Positions 5,264 through 10,702 of a DNA stretch of 11,752 nt are shown piece by piece (position 1 is the stretch's first letter; each line of letters starts with the position of its first letter). The notes beneath the pieces are model-generated. The model did not search any database and was not told the DNA's origin. It saw nothing but the letters and a program-made list of their open reading frames with translations. Position numbers and translations under genes: made by a program. Location of the stretch: positions 1 to 11,752 of the forward strand of contig JBBASJ010000061.1 of NCBI GenBank assembly GCA_040399325.1. The letters run 5' to 3'. The stretch comes from RGUW01 sp040399325. Its GTDB lineage: Bacteria; Cyanobacteriota; Cyanobacteriia; PCC-6307; Cyanobiaceae.

Positions 5264-5444
5264 CACTAGCGAGCGCAAAGCGCGGCGGTATGCCCGCAGC
5301 ACCCGCTCCATCAAGGTTGGCGCCCATCTCTGGCCTGACGTGATGGAACTGATCCAGCAGCACGCCCATGAGCATCAGCTCACTCCCAGCGGCGCGGTCC
5401 ATGACTGCCTGCGCCGCTACTTCCAACTACCTGTCATTCACTGA
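5256..5444 (+). CDS. Second small RHH-like DNA-binding protein
   Basis: A 62-aa protein starting at ATG 5256, 8 nt before the end of the upstream gene; a longer upstream frame exists but lies within that gene's coding frame. A basic N-terminus (SERKARRYARSTRS) precedes a strand, SIKVGAHLW, and two helices (DVMELIQQHAHEH, then SGAVHDCLRRYF), the order and spacing of a ribbon-helix-helix fold. It would be the third RHH-type protein of the window. A CTAG-CA-CTAG element (5260-5269) lies over its first codons, which suggests, but does not show, autoregulation. It is followed 4 bp later by the SSB-like gene. Confidence 0.65.
   Translation: MTSTSERKARRYARSTRSIKVGAHLWPDVMELIQQHAHEHQLTPSGAVHDCLRRYFQLPVIH
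5260..5269. promoter_or_regulatory. CTAG-CA-CTAG element
   Basis: Third copy of the 10-bp CTAG-NN-CTAG arrangement. On the minus strand it reads CTAG-TG-CTAG, identical to the element at 3349-3358. It overlaps the stop of the upstream gene and codons 2-5 of the second RHH gene. Confidence 0.35.
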
Positions 5445-5448
5445 CCCC

Positions 5449-5802
5449 ATGGCCACTTCTGATTTCAAAGCAGCCCTGCCCAAGCCCATCAAATGGAGCA
5501 CCGGCGAGAACCGCTACGACAACAGCGGCAAACAACCCAGGTCGCTGACCTTGTTCGTGCCGCGTGACTCGGCCTATGCCTTGGCGCAGTACCTCATCAA
5601 CAGCGCCGACGATGATGGGCGCCAGCGCACAGGCAAGATCTGGGATTACGAGAAAAAGGCAGAAGTTGAGGTTGAAGGCTTTTACATCAACGGCAAAGGC
5701 AAAGAGGGCCGCGATGGTGAATTTGGAACCATCAACCCATCGCTTAGCAAAGGGGCTGTGAGCAGCGCCCAGGGCAGCACCAGCGCCGAGATGCCGTTCT
5801 GA
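5449..5802 (+). CDS. SSB-like single-stranded DNA-binding protein
   Basis: A 117-aa protein from ATG 5449. It ends in AEMPF, matching the acidic/aromatic tip (consensus DDIPF) by which SSB proteins recruit partner enzymes, and the preceding 25 residues are Ser/Gly/Ala rich like the flexible SSB tail. The body (25-97) is beta-rich, with RSLTLFVPRDSAYALAQYLI and EVEVEGFYINGKGKEGRDGE resembling strands of an OB-type fold, but the classical bacterial SSB signature is not obvious. It would coat ssDNA during phage replication and support the annealing protein encoded upstream. Its stop overlaps the next ATG by one base (TGATG). Confidence 0.62.
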   Translation: MATSDFKAALPKPIKWSTGENRYDNSGKQPRSLTLFVPRDSAYALAQYLINSADDDGRQRTGKIWDYEKKAEVEVEGFYINGKGKEGRDGEFGTINPSLSKGAVSSAQGSTSAEMPF

Positions 5803-6083
5803 TGAGCGACTGCCACCCCATTGAGCAACAGGCGCGCCAAGACGCCTTAGAGGCCGCCTACGCCGCCGATGGCCGCCACGATCTACAGCACCCATGCCAC
5901 AGCACCTACACCGCCCTGATGAGCACTGAACTTGAAGCGCCCGCCGCCCCATCCCTGGAAGATCAGCTGGCTGCCTGGTGGCGCCAGTCCTACCCCAATG
6001 CCACCCTCAACCCCCAGACCGGCCAGATGATGGTGGCCTGGGCAACGTGGCTACTGGCTCAGCAGCCCGCTGCTGACGCATGA
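5802..6083 (+). CDS. 93-aa protein of unknown function
   Basis: The start ATG shares one base with the preceding stop (TGATG) and the stop is 4 bp before the sigma-factor start, so it lies within the same transcript. No family recognised. Residues 1-35 are acidic/His rich and helical; residues 50-88 (SLEDQLAAWWRQSYPNATLN then a helix WATWLLAQQ) carry several Trp and may form a small helical domain. Overlapping gene ends and helical composition support coding. Cotranslation with the sigma factor would be consistent with an accessory role, which is speculation. Confidence 0.65.
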   Translation: MSDCHPIEQQARQDALEAAYAADGRHDLQHPCHSTYTALMSTELEAPAAPSLEDQLAAWWRQSYPNATLNPQTGQMMVAWATWLLAQQPAADA

Positions 6084-6087
6084 GGCC

Positions 6088-6987
6088 ATGGCTGACAACA
6101 CCACGGTCGATTGGATCATTGAGCGCTCTCGCCGGTTCCCGCTGCTGACGCCAGCCGAAGAAATCCAGCTGGGCCGCCAGGTTCAAAATTGGGTGGCGCT
6201 GCAGCAAAAGGCCAACCCGACGCGGGAAGAGCAGGCCATCATGCGGCGCGGCAAACGCGCCTCTGATCGTTTGTTCGCCTGCAACATCCGTTTGGTGGTG
6301 ACGATTGCCAACCGTTACCGCCACGTCGGGGGCAACTTGCTGCCGGAGGATTTGATTCAAGAGGGGATGATTGGCCTGCAGCGGGCCATCGTCAAGTTTG
6401 ACCCCAGCCGGGGTTACAAGTTCTCCACCTATGCGTTTGCTTGGATTCGCCAGGCAATCAGCCGAGGCATCAACAGCAAGGGGAAGCACATTCGGTTGCC
6501 GGAGCATGCCTACCGGATCATCAACAAGGCCTCCGAGTTCATGTTTGACCATGAGCAGGAGCATCAGGTGCTGCCACCGTTGCAGTTGGTTGCTGCCCAC
6601 ACCCAGGTGCCGATGGCCACGCTCAAGCGGTACATGCAGCATGCTGCCCCGGTTCACAGCCTGGATGCATCGATGCGTGGGTGCGATAGCGGCACATTTC
6701 TGGACCTTGTGGCTGATGCGCCCATGGGCCTGAGCTATGCCGATGAAATTGGCACCCAGGCAGCGGACATCTCCAAAGCAATGGAGTGCCTTCGGCCAGA
6801 GCAGCAGGACGTGTTGCGTCGCCGTTACTTCCTTGCAAAGCCTGACACCTATGAGGCAATTGCCAAGGACATGGGCGTCAGCCGTGAGCGGGTGCGGCAG
6901 ATCTCAGCGCAAGCGTTGAGGCTGCTGCGGCTCAAGTTGAGCCATGCCCCAGTGCCTGTTGGCACTCCAGCTCTGCAATGCGCTTGA
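6088..6987 (+). CDS. RpoD-like group 2 sigma factor
   Basis: A 299-aa sigma-70 family protein that would direct RNA polymerase to promoters. Visible regions: 1.2 (about 7-40, DWIIERSRRFPLLTPAEEIQ); region 2 (60-128) with NIRLVVTIANRY, the polymerase-binding EDLIQEGMIGLQRAI and the -10-binding FSTYAFAWIRQAISRGI; region 3 (135-185, IRLPEHAYRI); and region 4 (230-285) with LRPEQQDVLRRRYF and the -35-binding helix SRERVRQISAQALRLLRL. Region 1.1 is missing, as in group 2 sigmas, which are numerous in cyanobacteria. Length is slightly below the usual 310-400 aa. It is the last gene of the plus-strand module and faces the minus-strand late genes, so a late-gene sigma role is attractive. Its last 56 nt overlap the NblA-like gene on the other strand. 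Confidence 0.93.
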   Translation: MADNTTVDWIIERSRRFPLLTPAEEIQLGRQVQNWVALQQKANPTREEQAIMRRGKRASDRLFACNIRLVVTIANRYRHVGGNLLPEDLIQEGMIGLQRAIVKFDPSRGYKFSTYAFAWIRQAISRGINSKGKHIRLPEHAYRIINKASEFMFDHEQEHQVLPPLQLVAAHTQVPMATLKRYMQHAAPVHSLDASMRGCDSGTFLDLVADAPMGLSYADEIGTQAADISKAMECLRPEQQDVLRRRYFLAKPDTYEAIAKDMGVSRERVRQISAQALRLLRLKLSHAPVPVGTPALQCA

Positions 6988-7153
6988 CGGCACCTCTGAT
7001 GATCAAGTCTTGCCGTGCGCTCAGTTCACACAGCTGCCTGAGCATGGCTTGGGCTTGTTTGAGGTCATAGGTTTCAATCACCCGGCGCTGGCGCTCTAAG
7101 GTGAGCAGGTGCTCTGGCCCCAGCTGGGGCACCATCCACTCACCCCAGGCCAT
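6932..7153 (-). CDS. nblA: NblA-like phycobilisome degradation protein
   Basis: A 73-aa protein. Residues 10-57 align without gaps to known NblA proteins: LGPEHLLTL in place of LSLEQ-F-I at the start of helix 1; then, exactly 22 residues on, QA at 33-34, followed by a hydrophobic-Leu pair, Leu41 and Glu43, matching QA..(F)L..L.E of helix 2. NblA is a two-helix adaptor of about 60 aa that binds phycobiliproteins and delivers phycobilisomes to Clp protease; copies are known in several freshwater cyanophages. Here there is a short N-terminal and a C-terminal extension. ATG 7135 is an alternative start. The gene is convergent with the sigma gene (56-nt overlap) and downstream of the endolysin on the same strand. 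If it is not NblA, it is a small two-helix phage protein. Confidence 0.65.
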   Translation of the reverse strand: MAWGEWMVPQLGPEHLLTLERQRRVIETYDLKQAQAMLRQLCELSARQDLIIRGAVKRIAELECQQALGHGST

Positions 7154-7186
7154 GGCGGCAACCTACGTGGACAGGGTGAGTTGCCA

Positions 7187-7363
7187 GTGCCGGCGCCAAC
7201 GATCGAGCGTCTGCAATTGCCAGACGGTGTGCTTTGGCGTGTGACCTATGCCGGGATGGTGAAGGAGCACCGCCAGGATTGGCAAGCCTGGTGTTGGTAT
7301 GAGATGGCTTGCGCTGCTTATGCGGTGCAGTCACGGTTGGGCCAGGATCGCCCAGCCGGTTGA
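7187..7363 (+). CDS. Small plus-strand ORF between nblA-like and endolysin genes
   Basis: About 58 aa from GTG 7187, chosen because GGGTGAG lies 6 nt upstream; TTG 7181 is also possible, and an ATG at 7109 would lie antisense within the NblA-like gene. The peptide (IERLQLPDGVLWRVTYAGMV then a Trp/Tyr/Ala-rich helix) has the composition of a real small domain, unlike the opposite-strand reading, which is Pro/His/Arg rich. Unrecognised. It is the only plus-strand candidate between minus-strand genes and overlaps the endolysin 3' end by 33 nt, so it would be antisense to a late transcript. Confidence 0.45.
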   Translation: MPAPTIERLQLPDGVLWRVTYAGMVKEHRQDWQAWCWYEMACAAYAVQSRLGQDRPAG

Positions 7364-8488
7364 CGGGCCTTCCACCATCCAGCGCGGGCCCCAGTTGGCT
7401 TTGCTGTATGCCACCTCTTTGCCTTTGGCGTTGAGGTAGGTGCCATTCACCACATCCATTTCGCCAAAAGGATCATGGGCAATGATGGCTTTGGCGGTGA
7501 TGCCAATCACGCAAAGCCAATGACCACCGCCTGATGGTTTGCTCACCGAGCCATGGTGAAGAAAGCCACAAGGCACAGGGATGCCTTTGTGCAGCTGCTG
7601 CTCCAAGGTGGCCCAAGAAGCATTTTGGACTAGCCGAGCTTTGATGCCGTAGCTGGCCAAGGCTTTTAGCTGAGCGGCCGCGTCAGTGGTGTCCCCATAG
7701 CGCAAGACACGCTTGAGGTATTGGTCATCGGCAGCTGGGCCGTCAATGCTGCCAGGCTTGAGCGCAGCAAGCATCATGGCGCAACTGCTGGAGAAGCACA
7801 TGCGCATTGCCAGCTCAGGCATGAGCGAATCGCGCTGATTGAAATAGGGCACCTTCAACACGGTGCCCGGTTGTTGCTGCTGCAATTTGACTTTGAGCGG
7901 GGCCTGCTGCGCCATCAGCGCAATCAACTTGTCGGCATAGGCCGGGTCGGTGGCATAGCCCTGGGCCACCAGGCTGCGGGCTGCCTCCTCGCGGGTGAGG
8001 GCATTGTTGACGCCCTTGTAATCCATCCAATCGCGATGCCAGCGATCGACGAGATATTCCACGCAGGTGTCGAGGCTGGCAAAGTCCAAAAACTCTGAAG
8101 TGATGGTGATGGTTTTGCCGTTCACCACCTCTTGCGTTTTGGTCTTGGTGCCAGGGCCTTTAAGGCCGAAATAGTTGTGGGTGCCGCTGGTGTGTTTGCC
8201 CCAGCCTGATTCCAAGGCCCACTGCGCAGCGACCAGTTCGGGGTAACGGGCGCCGGCTTGCTGCGCTGCTTTGCTCACGCCATCCCAGGTGTTGGGCGTG
8301 ATCAAGGGCGGCTTGGTTTTGGGTGCAGCGCGGAACGTCTCCACCCATTGAGCATTGGACTGCAGCAGTTGAGCGGGCAAGGCAGCCTGCAGCTGCTCCA
8401 CCGCTGCTAGTTGATGCGGCTCGCCTTTGAAATGGGCAAAGAAGTCGCGCAGCTTGATGGTCCCTTTAGTCACGGCGCCACGGGGCAT
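7331..8488 (-). CDS. Bifunctional endolysin: glucosaminidase plus C39-like peptidase
   Basis: A 385-aa protein from ATG 8488; an in-frame TTG at 8545 would add 19 residues with no domain features. Residues 65-190 form a FlgJ/LytG-type glucosaminidase domain: YPELVAAQWALESGWGKHTS with likely catalytic Glu93, then NYFGLKG and a second helical part. Residues 205-385 look like a Peptidase_C39_2 domain: VPYFNQRDS, C231 in MCFSSSCAMM as probable nucleophile, GGGHWLCVIG with His323 and AHDPFGE with Asp339. The first domain would cut glycan strands; the second probably cuts peptide links. Residues 10-50 (IKLRDFFAHF onward) may be a small wall-binding or spacer segment. No signal peptide is seen, so release would need a holin, for which membrane proteins are encoded just upstream. 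The start overlaps the preceding ORF by 23 nt. Confidence 0.88.
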   Translation of the reverse strand: MPRGAVTKGTIKLRDFFAHFKGEPHQLAAVEQLQAALPAQLLQSNAQWVETFRAAPKTKPPLITPNTWDGVSKAAQQAGARYPELVAAQWALESGWGKHTSGTHNYFGLKGPGTKTKTQEVVNGKTITITSEFLDFASLDTCVEYLVDRWHRDWMDYKGVNNALTREEAARSLVAQGYATDPAYADKLIALMAQQAPLKVKLQQQQPGTVLKVPYFNQRDSLMPELAMRMCFSSSCAMMLAALKPGSIDGPAADDQYLKRVLRYGDTTDAAAQLKALASYGIKARLVQNASWATLEQQLHKGIPVPCGFLHHGSVSKPSGGGHWLCVIGITAKAIIAHDPFGEMDVVNGTYLNAKGKEVAYSKANWGPRWMVEGPSTGWAILAQP

Positions 8489-8657
8489 GAATGGACATCG
8501 GACCGCCCAGTAGGCGGCTGTCGCCGGTTTGCAGCGGGTCGTCAATCGGTTCGTTGACGATCACTGGCTGGGCTGACTTGGGTTGCGCGGCATGCCAGTC
8601 GGCTTCGGCTTGGTCCAGCTTTTGCGGCAGCGTCTGCTCAAACCACCAGCGGCGCAT
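8466..8657 (-). CDS. 63-aa ORF, possibly read as a -1 frameshift extension
   Basis: As an independent gene it starts at ATG 8657 with a weak GAG 6 nt upstream. However, the frame upstream of this ATG is open and looks coding back to 8708 (GLIGFGQPLWQRRFEQA, 17 residues) with no start codon, and 8708 is exactly where a -1 slip on A AAA AAG would enter it. It would then be residues 46-125 of a fusion with the preceding 46-aa membrane protein. Residues 1-25 are Trp/Arg-rich and helical; the end is Pro/Asp rich, with MSIHAPWRRD at the terminus. Unrecognised; its place between membrane protein and endolysin suggests a lysis function. Confidence 0.6.
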   Translation of the reverse strand: MRRWWFEQTLPQKLDQAEADWHAAQPKSAQPVIVNEPIDDPLQTGDSRLLGGPMSIHAPWRRD

Positions 8658-8685
8658 GGCTTGCTCAAAGCGCCGCTGCCATAGA

Positions 8686-8714
8686 GGCTGACCAAAGCCG
8701 ATCAGCCCTTTTTT
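8686..8714 (-). other. Candidate programmed -1 frameshift site with hairpin
   Basis: On the minus strand the heptamer A AAA AAG (8714..8708) is in the correct phase of the 46-aa gene (GCA AAA AAG GGC TGA), two codons before its stop. A -1 slip continues into GGG CTG ATC and so into the downstream ORF. Directly after it, GGCTGATC (8707..8700) pairs with GGTCAGCC (8693..8686) around a 6-nt loop: 8 bp with one G-U. The spacer is zero, shorter than the usual 5-9 nt, so the stimulatory role is uncertain. An indel error in the A6G3 run would produce the same picture. Confidence 0.5.
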
Positions 8715-8842
8715 GCCTTCAGCAGATGCAGGATTTGAAACACCAGCTGCACAATGCTGTTGCTCTTCAGCGGCGAGAGAGCAATCAGTTCAGATGCGGC
8801 AGCAACCACAATCCAAAATGCCGGATGATGCAGGAAGTCCAT
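8702..8842 (-). CDS. 46-aa membrane protein, possible holin
   Basis: A short gene, ATG at 8842 and TGA at 8704..8702. The peptide is strongly hydrophobic: a first segment about 8-24 (AFWIVVAAASELIALSP) and a second about 30-41 (IVQLVFQILHLL), then a basic end KAKKG. This fits a one- or two-helix inner-membrane protein with a cytoplasmic positive tail. With the endolysin following after one small ORF, a holin or holin-regulating role is likely but unproven. It follows the metallophosphoesterase stop by 34 bp. No strong ribosome binding site. The end of the gene carries a slippery sequence that may extend it to 125 aa. Confidence 0.68.
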   Translation of the reverse strand: MDFLHHPAFWIVVAAASELIALSPLKSNSIVQLVFQILHLLKAKKG

Positions 8843-8876
8843 ACAGCAGGAGTGACCTGATCAAAGTTGCCGGCAC

Positions 8877-9740
8877 TCAAACAGCTGGTTCGACGCTGAT
8901 TTCAACGCCTTCGTTGGTGGGTTTTAACTTGAGCCACAGGCCGCCCAGGCTTTTGGGCATCACAATTTTTTCAACGGCCCAGCCGCCACCAGAGCCAAAC
9001 TCTTCTTTGTAGGTGCCGGTTTGCAGGTGCCAGCGTTGATTGATCCGTTGCTTGCCAGATTGGCTGATGCGGTAACACGGGTGGGAGACGATCGTGCGCT
9101 CATGGTTGTGGCCGTTAACAATCACATCGGCATCAGGCGCAATCGACGCATACCGGCCGCCGCCCATGACGCCTTTGCTGATGATGCCGCCCCAGGCGCC
9201 GTGATGAAAGAACAGGGTTGAGCGCCGCACCTTGGCATTGTCATTGTGCCGGTGAAAGGTGAACCAAATCCAACCCTGATAGGACATATGCTCTGCCTGG
9301 CTGTTGTGCTTTTCCCTCAGGCGTTCGGTCAGGCTTGCCAAAGGGTTGATTTCGTTGTGGTTGATGATTGCTGTTTCATGATTGCCATCTGAGATCATGA
9401 CAATGGTCTTGGCAAATGGTGCCAACCAATCGGCACACTCTTTGATCACCAGATCAAAGTAGTTGCCGCCAAGATGCTCCGGTCTAATGCTGCCTTTGCT
9501 GCCACGCCGGTCATGCTTGCCCTGCATCATGCAAAGCACATCGCCAAACATCAACGCATGGGCGCCGCGTCCTTGGGCTTGCTTGAGGTGCTTTTTCAGC
9601 AGGTCTCGCTGGCAATGCGGGTTGTCCAGGTGAATGTCACTGGCGAGCAAAAACTCGCGGGTGTCGCTGTGGCCGTAGGGAATGCGGATCTCAGTCAGTT
9701 CTGGGCTGTGCCGGATAATCTTGAGATCGGAGGCTTTCAC
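8877..9740 (-). CDS. Calcineurin-like metallophosphoesterase
   Basis: A 287-aa protein. The start is GTG 9740: GGAGG lies 7 nt upstream and the GTG shares one base with the preceding TAG. All five metal-site motifs are present in order: D35-x-H37 (ASDIHLDN), GD with Asp67 (MFGDVL), GNHE at 119-122, HH at 179-180 (FFHHGAWGG) and GHNH at 210-213. The fold binds two metals and hydrolyses phosphomono- or phosphodiesters. A substrate cannot be read from sequence; phage members act on nucleic-acid ends, cyclic nucleotides or phosphoproteins. The region 78-92 (DRRGSKGSIRPEHL) and the Lys/Arg content might favour nucleic acid. It is unusual to find it between membrane proteins of a lysis region. Active-site residues look intact. 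Confidence 0.9.
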   Translation of the reverse strand: MKASDLKIIRHSPELTEIRIPYGHSDTREFLLASDIHLDNPHCQRDLLKKHLKQAQGRGAHALMFGDVLCMMQGKHDRRGSKGSIRPEHLGGNYFDLVIKECADWLAPFAKTIVMISDGNHETAIINHNEINPLASLTERLREKHNSQAEHMSYQGWIWFTFHRHNDNAKVRRSTLFFHHGAWGGIISKGVMGGGRYASIAPDADVIVNGHNHERTIVSHPCYRISQSGKQRINQRWHLQTGTYKEEFGSGGGWAVEKIVMPKSLGGLWLKLKPTNEGVEISVEPAV

Positions 9741-9979
9741 TACTTTGCCTCCAGTTTGGCGACCCGTTGTTCAATGCTGTTTAGCCGGGTGTAAGTTTCC
9801 CGGCGATCGGCTTTGATGTCCACGTGCAACGTCTCCAACCGCGTTGCCACGTTCTCAACTGCAGCGGTAAGCCGAATCACCGCATCCCTGCCCTCCGCTG
9901 ATCGCTTGGCATTGGAGCCAATGCCCATGGCCCCAACGGTGATGGCAGCCCCAATGACGGCTGCAGCGACTTCCAACAC
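9740..9979 (-). CDS. 79-aa membrane-anchored coiled-coil protein
   Basis: Begins at GTG 9979, the only plausible start in frame after the upstream terminator. Residues 1-22 are a hydrophobic Gly/Ala helix (VAAAVIGAAITVGAMGIG), followed by a basic patch (NAKR) and residues 30-77 with heptad-like hydrophobics (VIRLTAAVENVATRLETLHV and on to RVAKLEAK), a predicted coiled coil. This is the layout of small phage membrane proteins such as holin-like or spanin-like subunits; XhlA has the same parts in the opposite order. It is the first gene after the head-module terminator, so it may have its own promoter, though none is convincing. Its stop overlaps the metallophosphoesterase start. Confidence 0.72.
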   Translation of the reverse strand: MLEVAAAVIGAAITVGAMGIGSNAKRSAEGRDAVIRLTAAVENVATRLETLHVDIKADRRETYTRLNSIEQRVAKLEAK

Positions 9980-10017
9980 GGAGCAACTGGCTGGTCTGCT
10001 TAAGGTGCCATTGCTAC

Positions 10018-10044
10018 AAAAAACCCCCGCGAGCTGCGGGGGTT
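10018..10044 (-). terminator. Rho-independent terminator at the end of the head module
   Basis: AACCCCCGC (10044..10036 on the minus strand) pairs perfectly with GCGGGGGTT (10030..10022) around a 5-nt loop, followed by a run of T (10023..10018). It lies 19 bp after the stop of the small head protein and before the lysis-region genes, so it would end or attenuate transcripts of the capsid genes. On the plus strand only a short TT follows, so it is directional. Confidence 0.9.
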
Positions 10045-10062
10045 AGGCGTTCCCTCCCACTC

Positions 10063-10263
10063 TTAGACGGTTTCGTCTGTGAGTTCAGGTGAACTTGCCA
10101 TTTTGGCTTTGCGTTTGCCGCTGGTCTTGGCCACCATCGCTTCGCGCTCTTGAGCGGTCAGCGTCCAGCCATTGGCCAGGGCTTCCATCAACTCCAGCCG
10201 GGTTGAGGCCATGTAAATGGCCCCAGTGTCCGGGTGGGTGAGGGTGACCGGAAAGGCCGACAT
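10063..10263 (-). CDS. Small head-region protein
   Basis: A 66-aa protein whose ATG (10263) shares one base with the preceding stop (TGATG); a GTG one codon upstream is less likely. The N-terminal half (VTLTHPDTGAIYMASTRLEL then ALANGW) has the pattern of small phage proteins encoded after the capsid gene, with a strand, a P-TG turn, an acidic helix and GW. The C-terminal half is Lys/Ala/Ser rich and probably disordered (TSGKRKAKMASSP). Perhaps a head-completion or minor structural protein; no firm family. It is the last gene before the terminator. Confidence 0.68.
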   Translation of the reverse strand: MSAFPVTLTHPDTGAIYMASTRLELMEALANGWTLTAQEREAMVAKTSGKRKAKMASSPELTDETV

Positions 10264-10670
10264 CACTTGGCGATGTAGACCGTGGCGGTGGCTGTGCCGG
10301 GCGAACCGGTCTTGGTCAGCACGCCTTTCACCACAGCGGCACGGCCGCCGAGGCGCTGGGTCACCTCAGGACCAGAGAAGGGGACTTCAATGGTCTTGGC
10401 GGTGGCAGGCAGCACGATCGACTCAATGGTGACGAAGGTGCCACCTGCAGCAGTCGCGGCTTGGAATGCCACGGTCCACTCGGCCGTGCCGGCGGTGTAG
10501 GAGCTGTAACCGCCCGAGGCGATCACAACTTTGCCAAACTCCAGAGAGGAAGCATCGAAGGTGACTTCGCTGCCGGTCTGGGTGGAGCTGACGGCGCTGG
10601 CGGCCAGCAGTTCAAGGTTGGCGTCGCGCAGGTAACCCCGGCGATCGCTCATTCCAGTTGCAACAGGCAT
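10263..10670 (-). CDS. Probable capsid decoration protein
   Basis: A 135-aa protein from ATG 10670, with GAGG 8 nt upstream. After a short N-terminal segment (MPVATGMSDRRGYLRDANLE) the sequence is a run of beta strands rich in Thr, Val, Gly and Ala (for example GKVVIASGGYSSYTAGTAEW, TFVTIESIVLPATAKTIEVP), typical of an immunoglobulin-like or beta-sandwich virion protein. Its position directly after the major capsid gene is where decoration or head-stabilising proteins are usually encoded. No specific family recognised. The single HIP1 octamer GCGATCGC of the window (10641-10648) lies near its start. Confidence 0.7.
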   Translation of the reverse strand: MPVATGMSDRRGYLRDANLELLAASAVSSTQTGSEVTFDASSLEFGKVVIASGGYSSYTAGTAEWTVAFQAATAAGGTFVTIESIVLPATAKTIEVPFSGPEVTQRLGGRAAVVKGVLTKTGSPGTATATVYIAK

Positions 10671-10702
10671 GGGTAGATCCTCAATGAGGGGTGAAAGAAC
10701 AA

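Noticed and set aside
7140..7334. Minus-strand 64-aa frame between endolysin and NblA-like genes
   Set aside because: The peptide is rich in His, Pro, Arg and Ser with no domain-like pattern, and the plus-strand frame over the same DNA looks more like a protein.
8686..8707. The 8-bp hairpin as a transcription terminator
   Set aside because: It is followed by mixed sequence without a T-run on either relevant side and lies inside a gene row where the endolysin must still be transcribed.
10641..10648. HIP1 octamer GCGATCGC as a sign of cyanobacterial origin
   Set aside because: Only one copy was found in 11.7 kb, which is not informative in GC-rich DNA.
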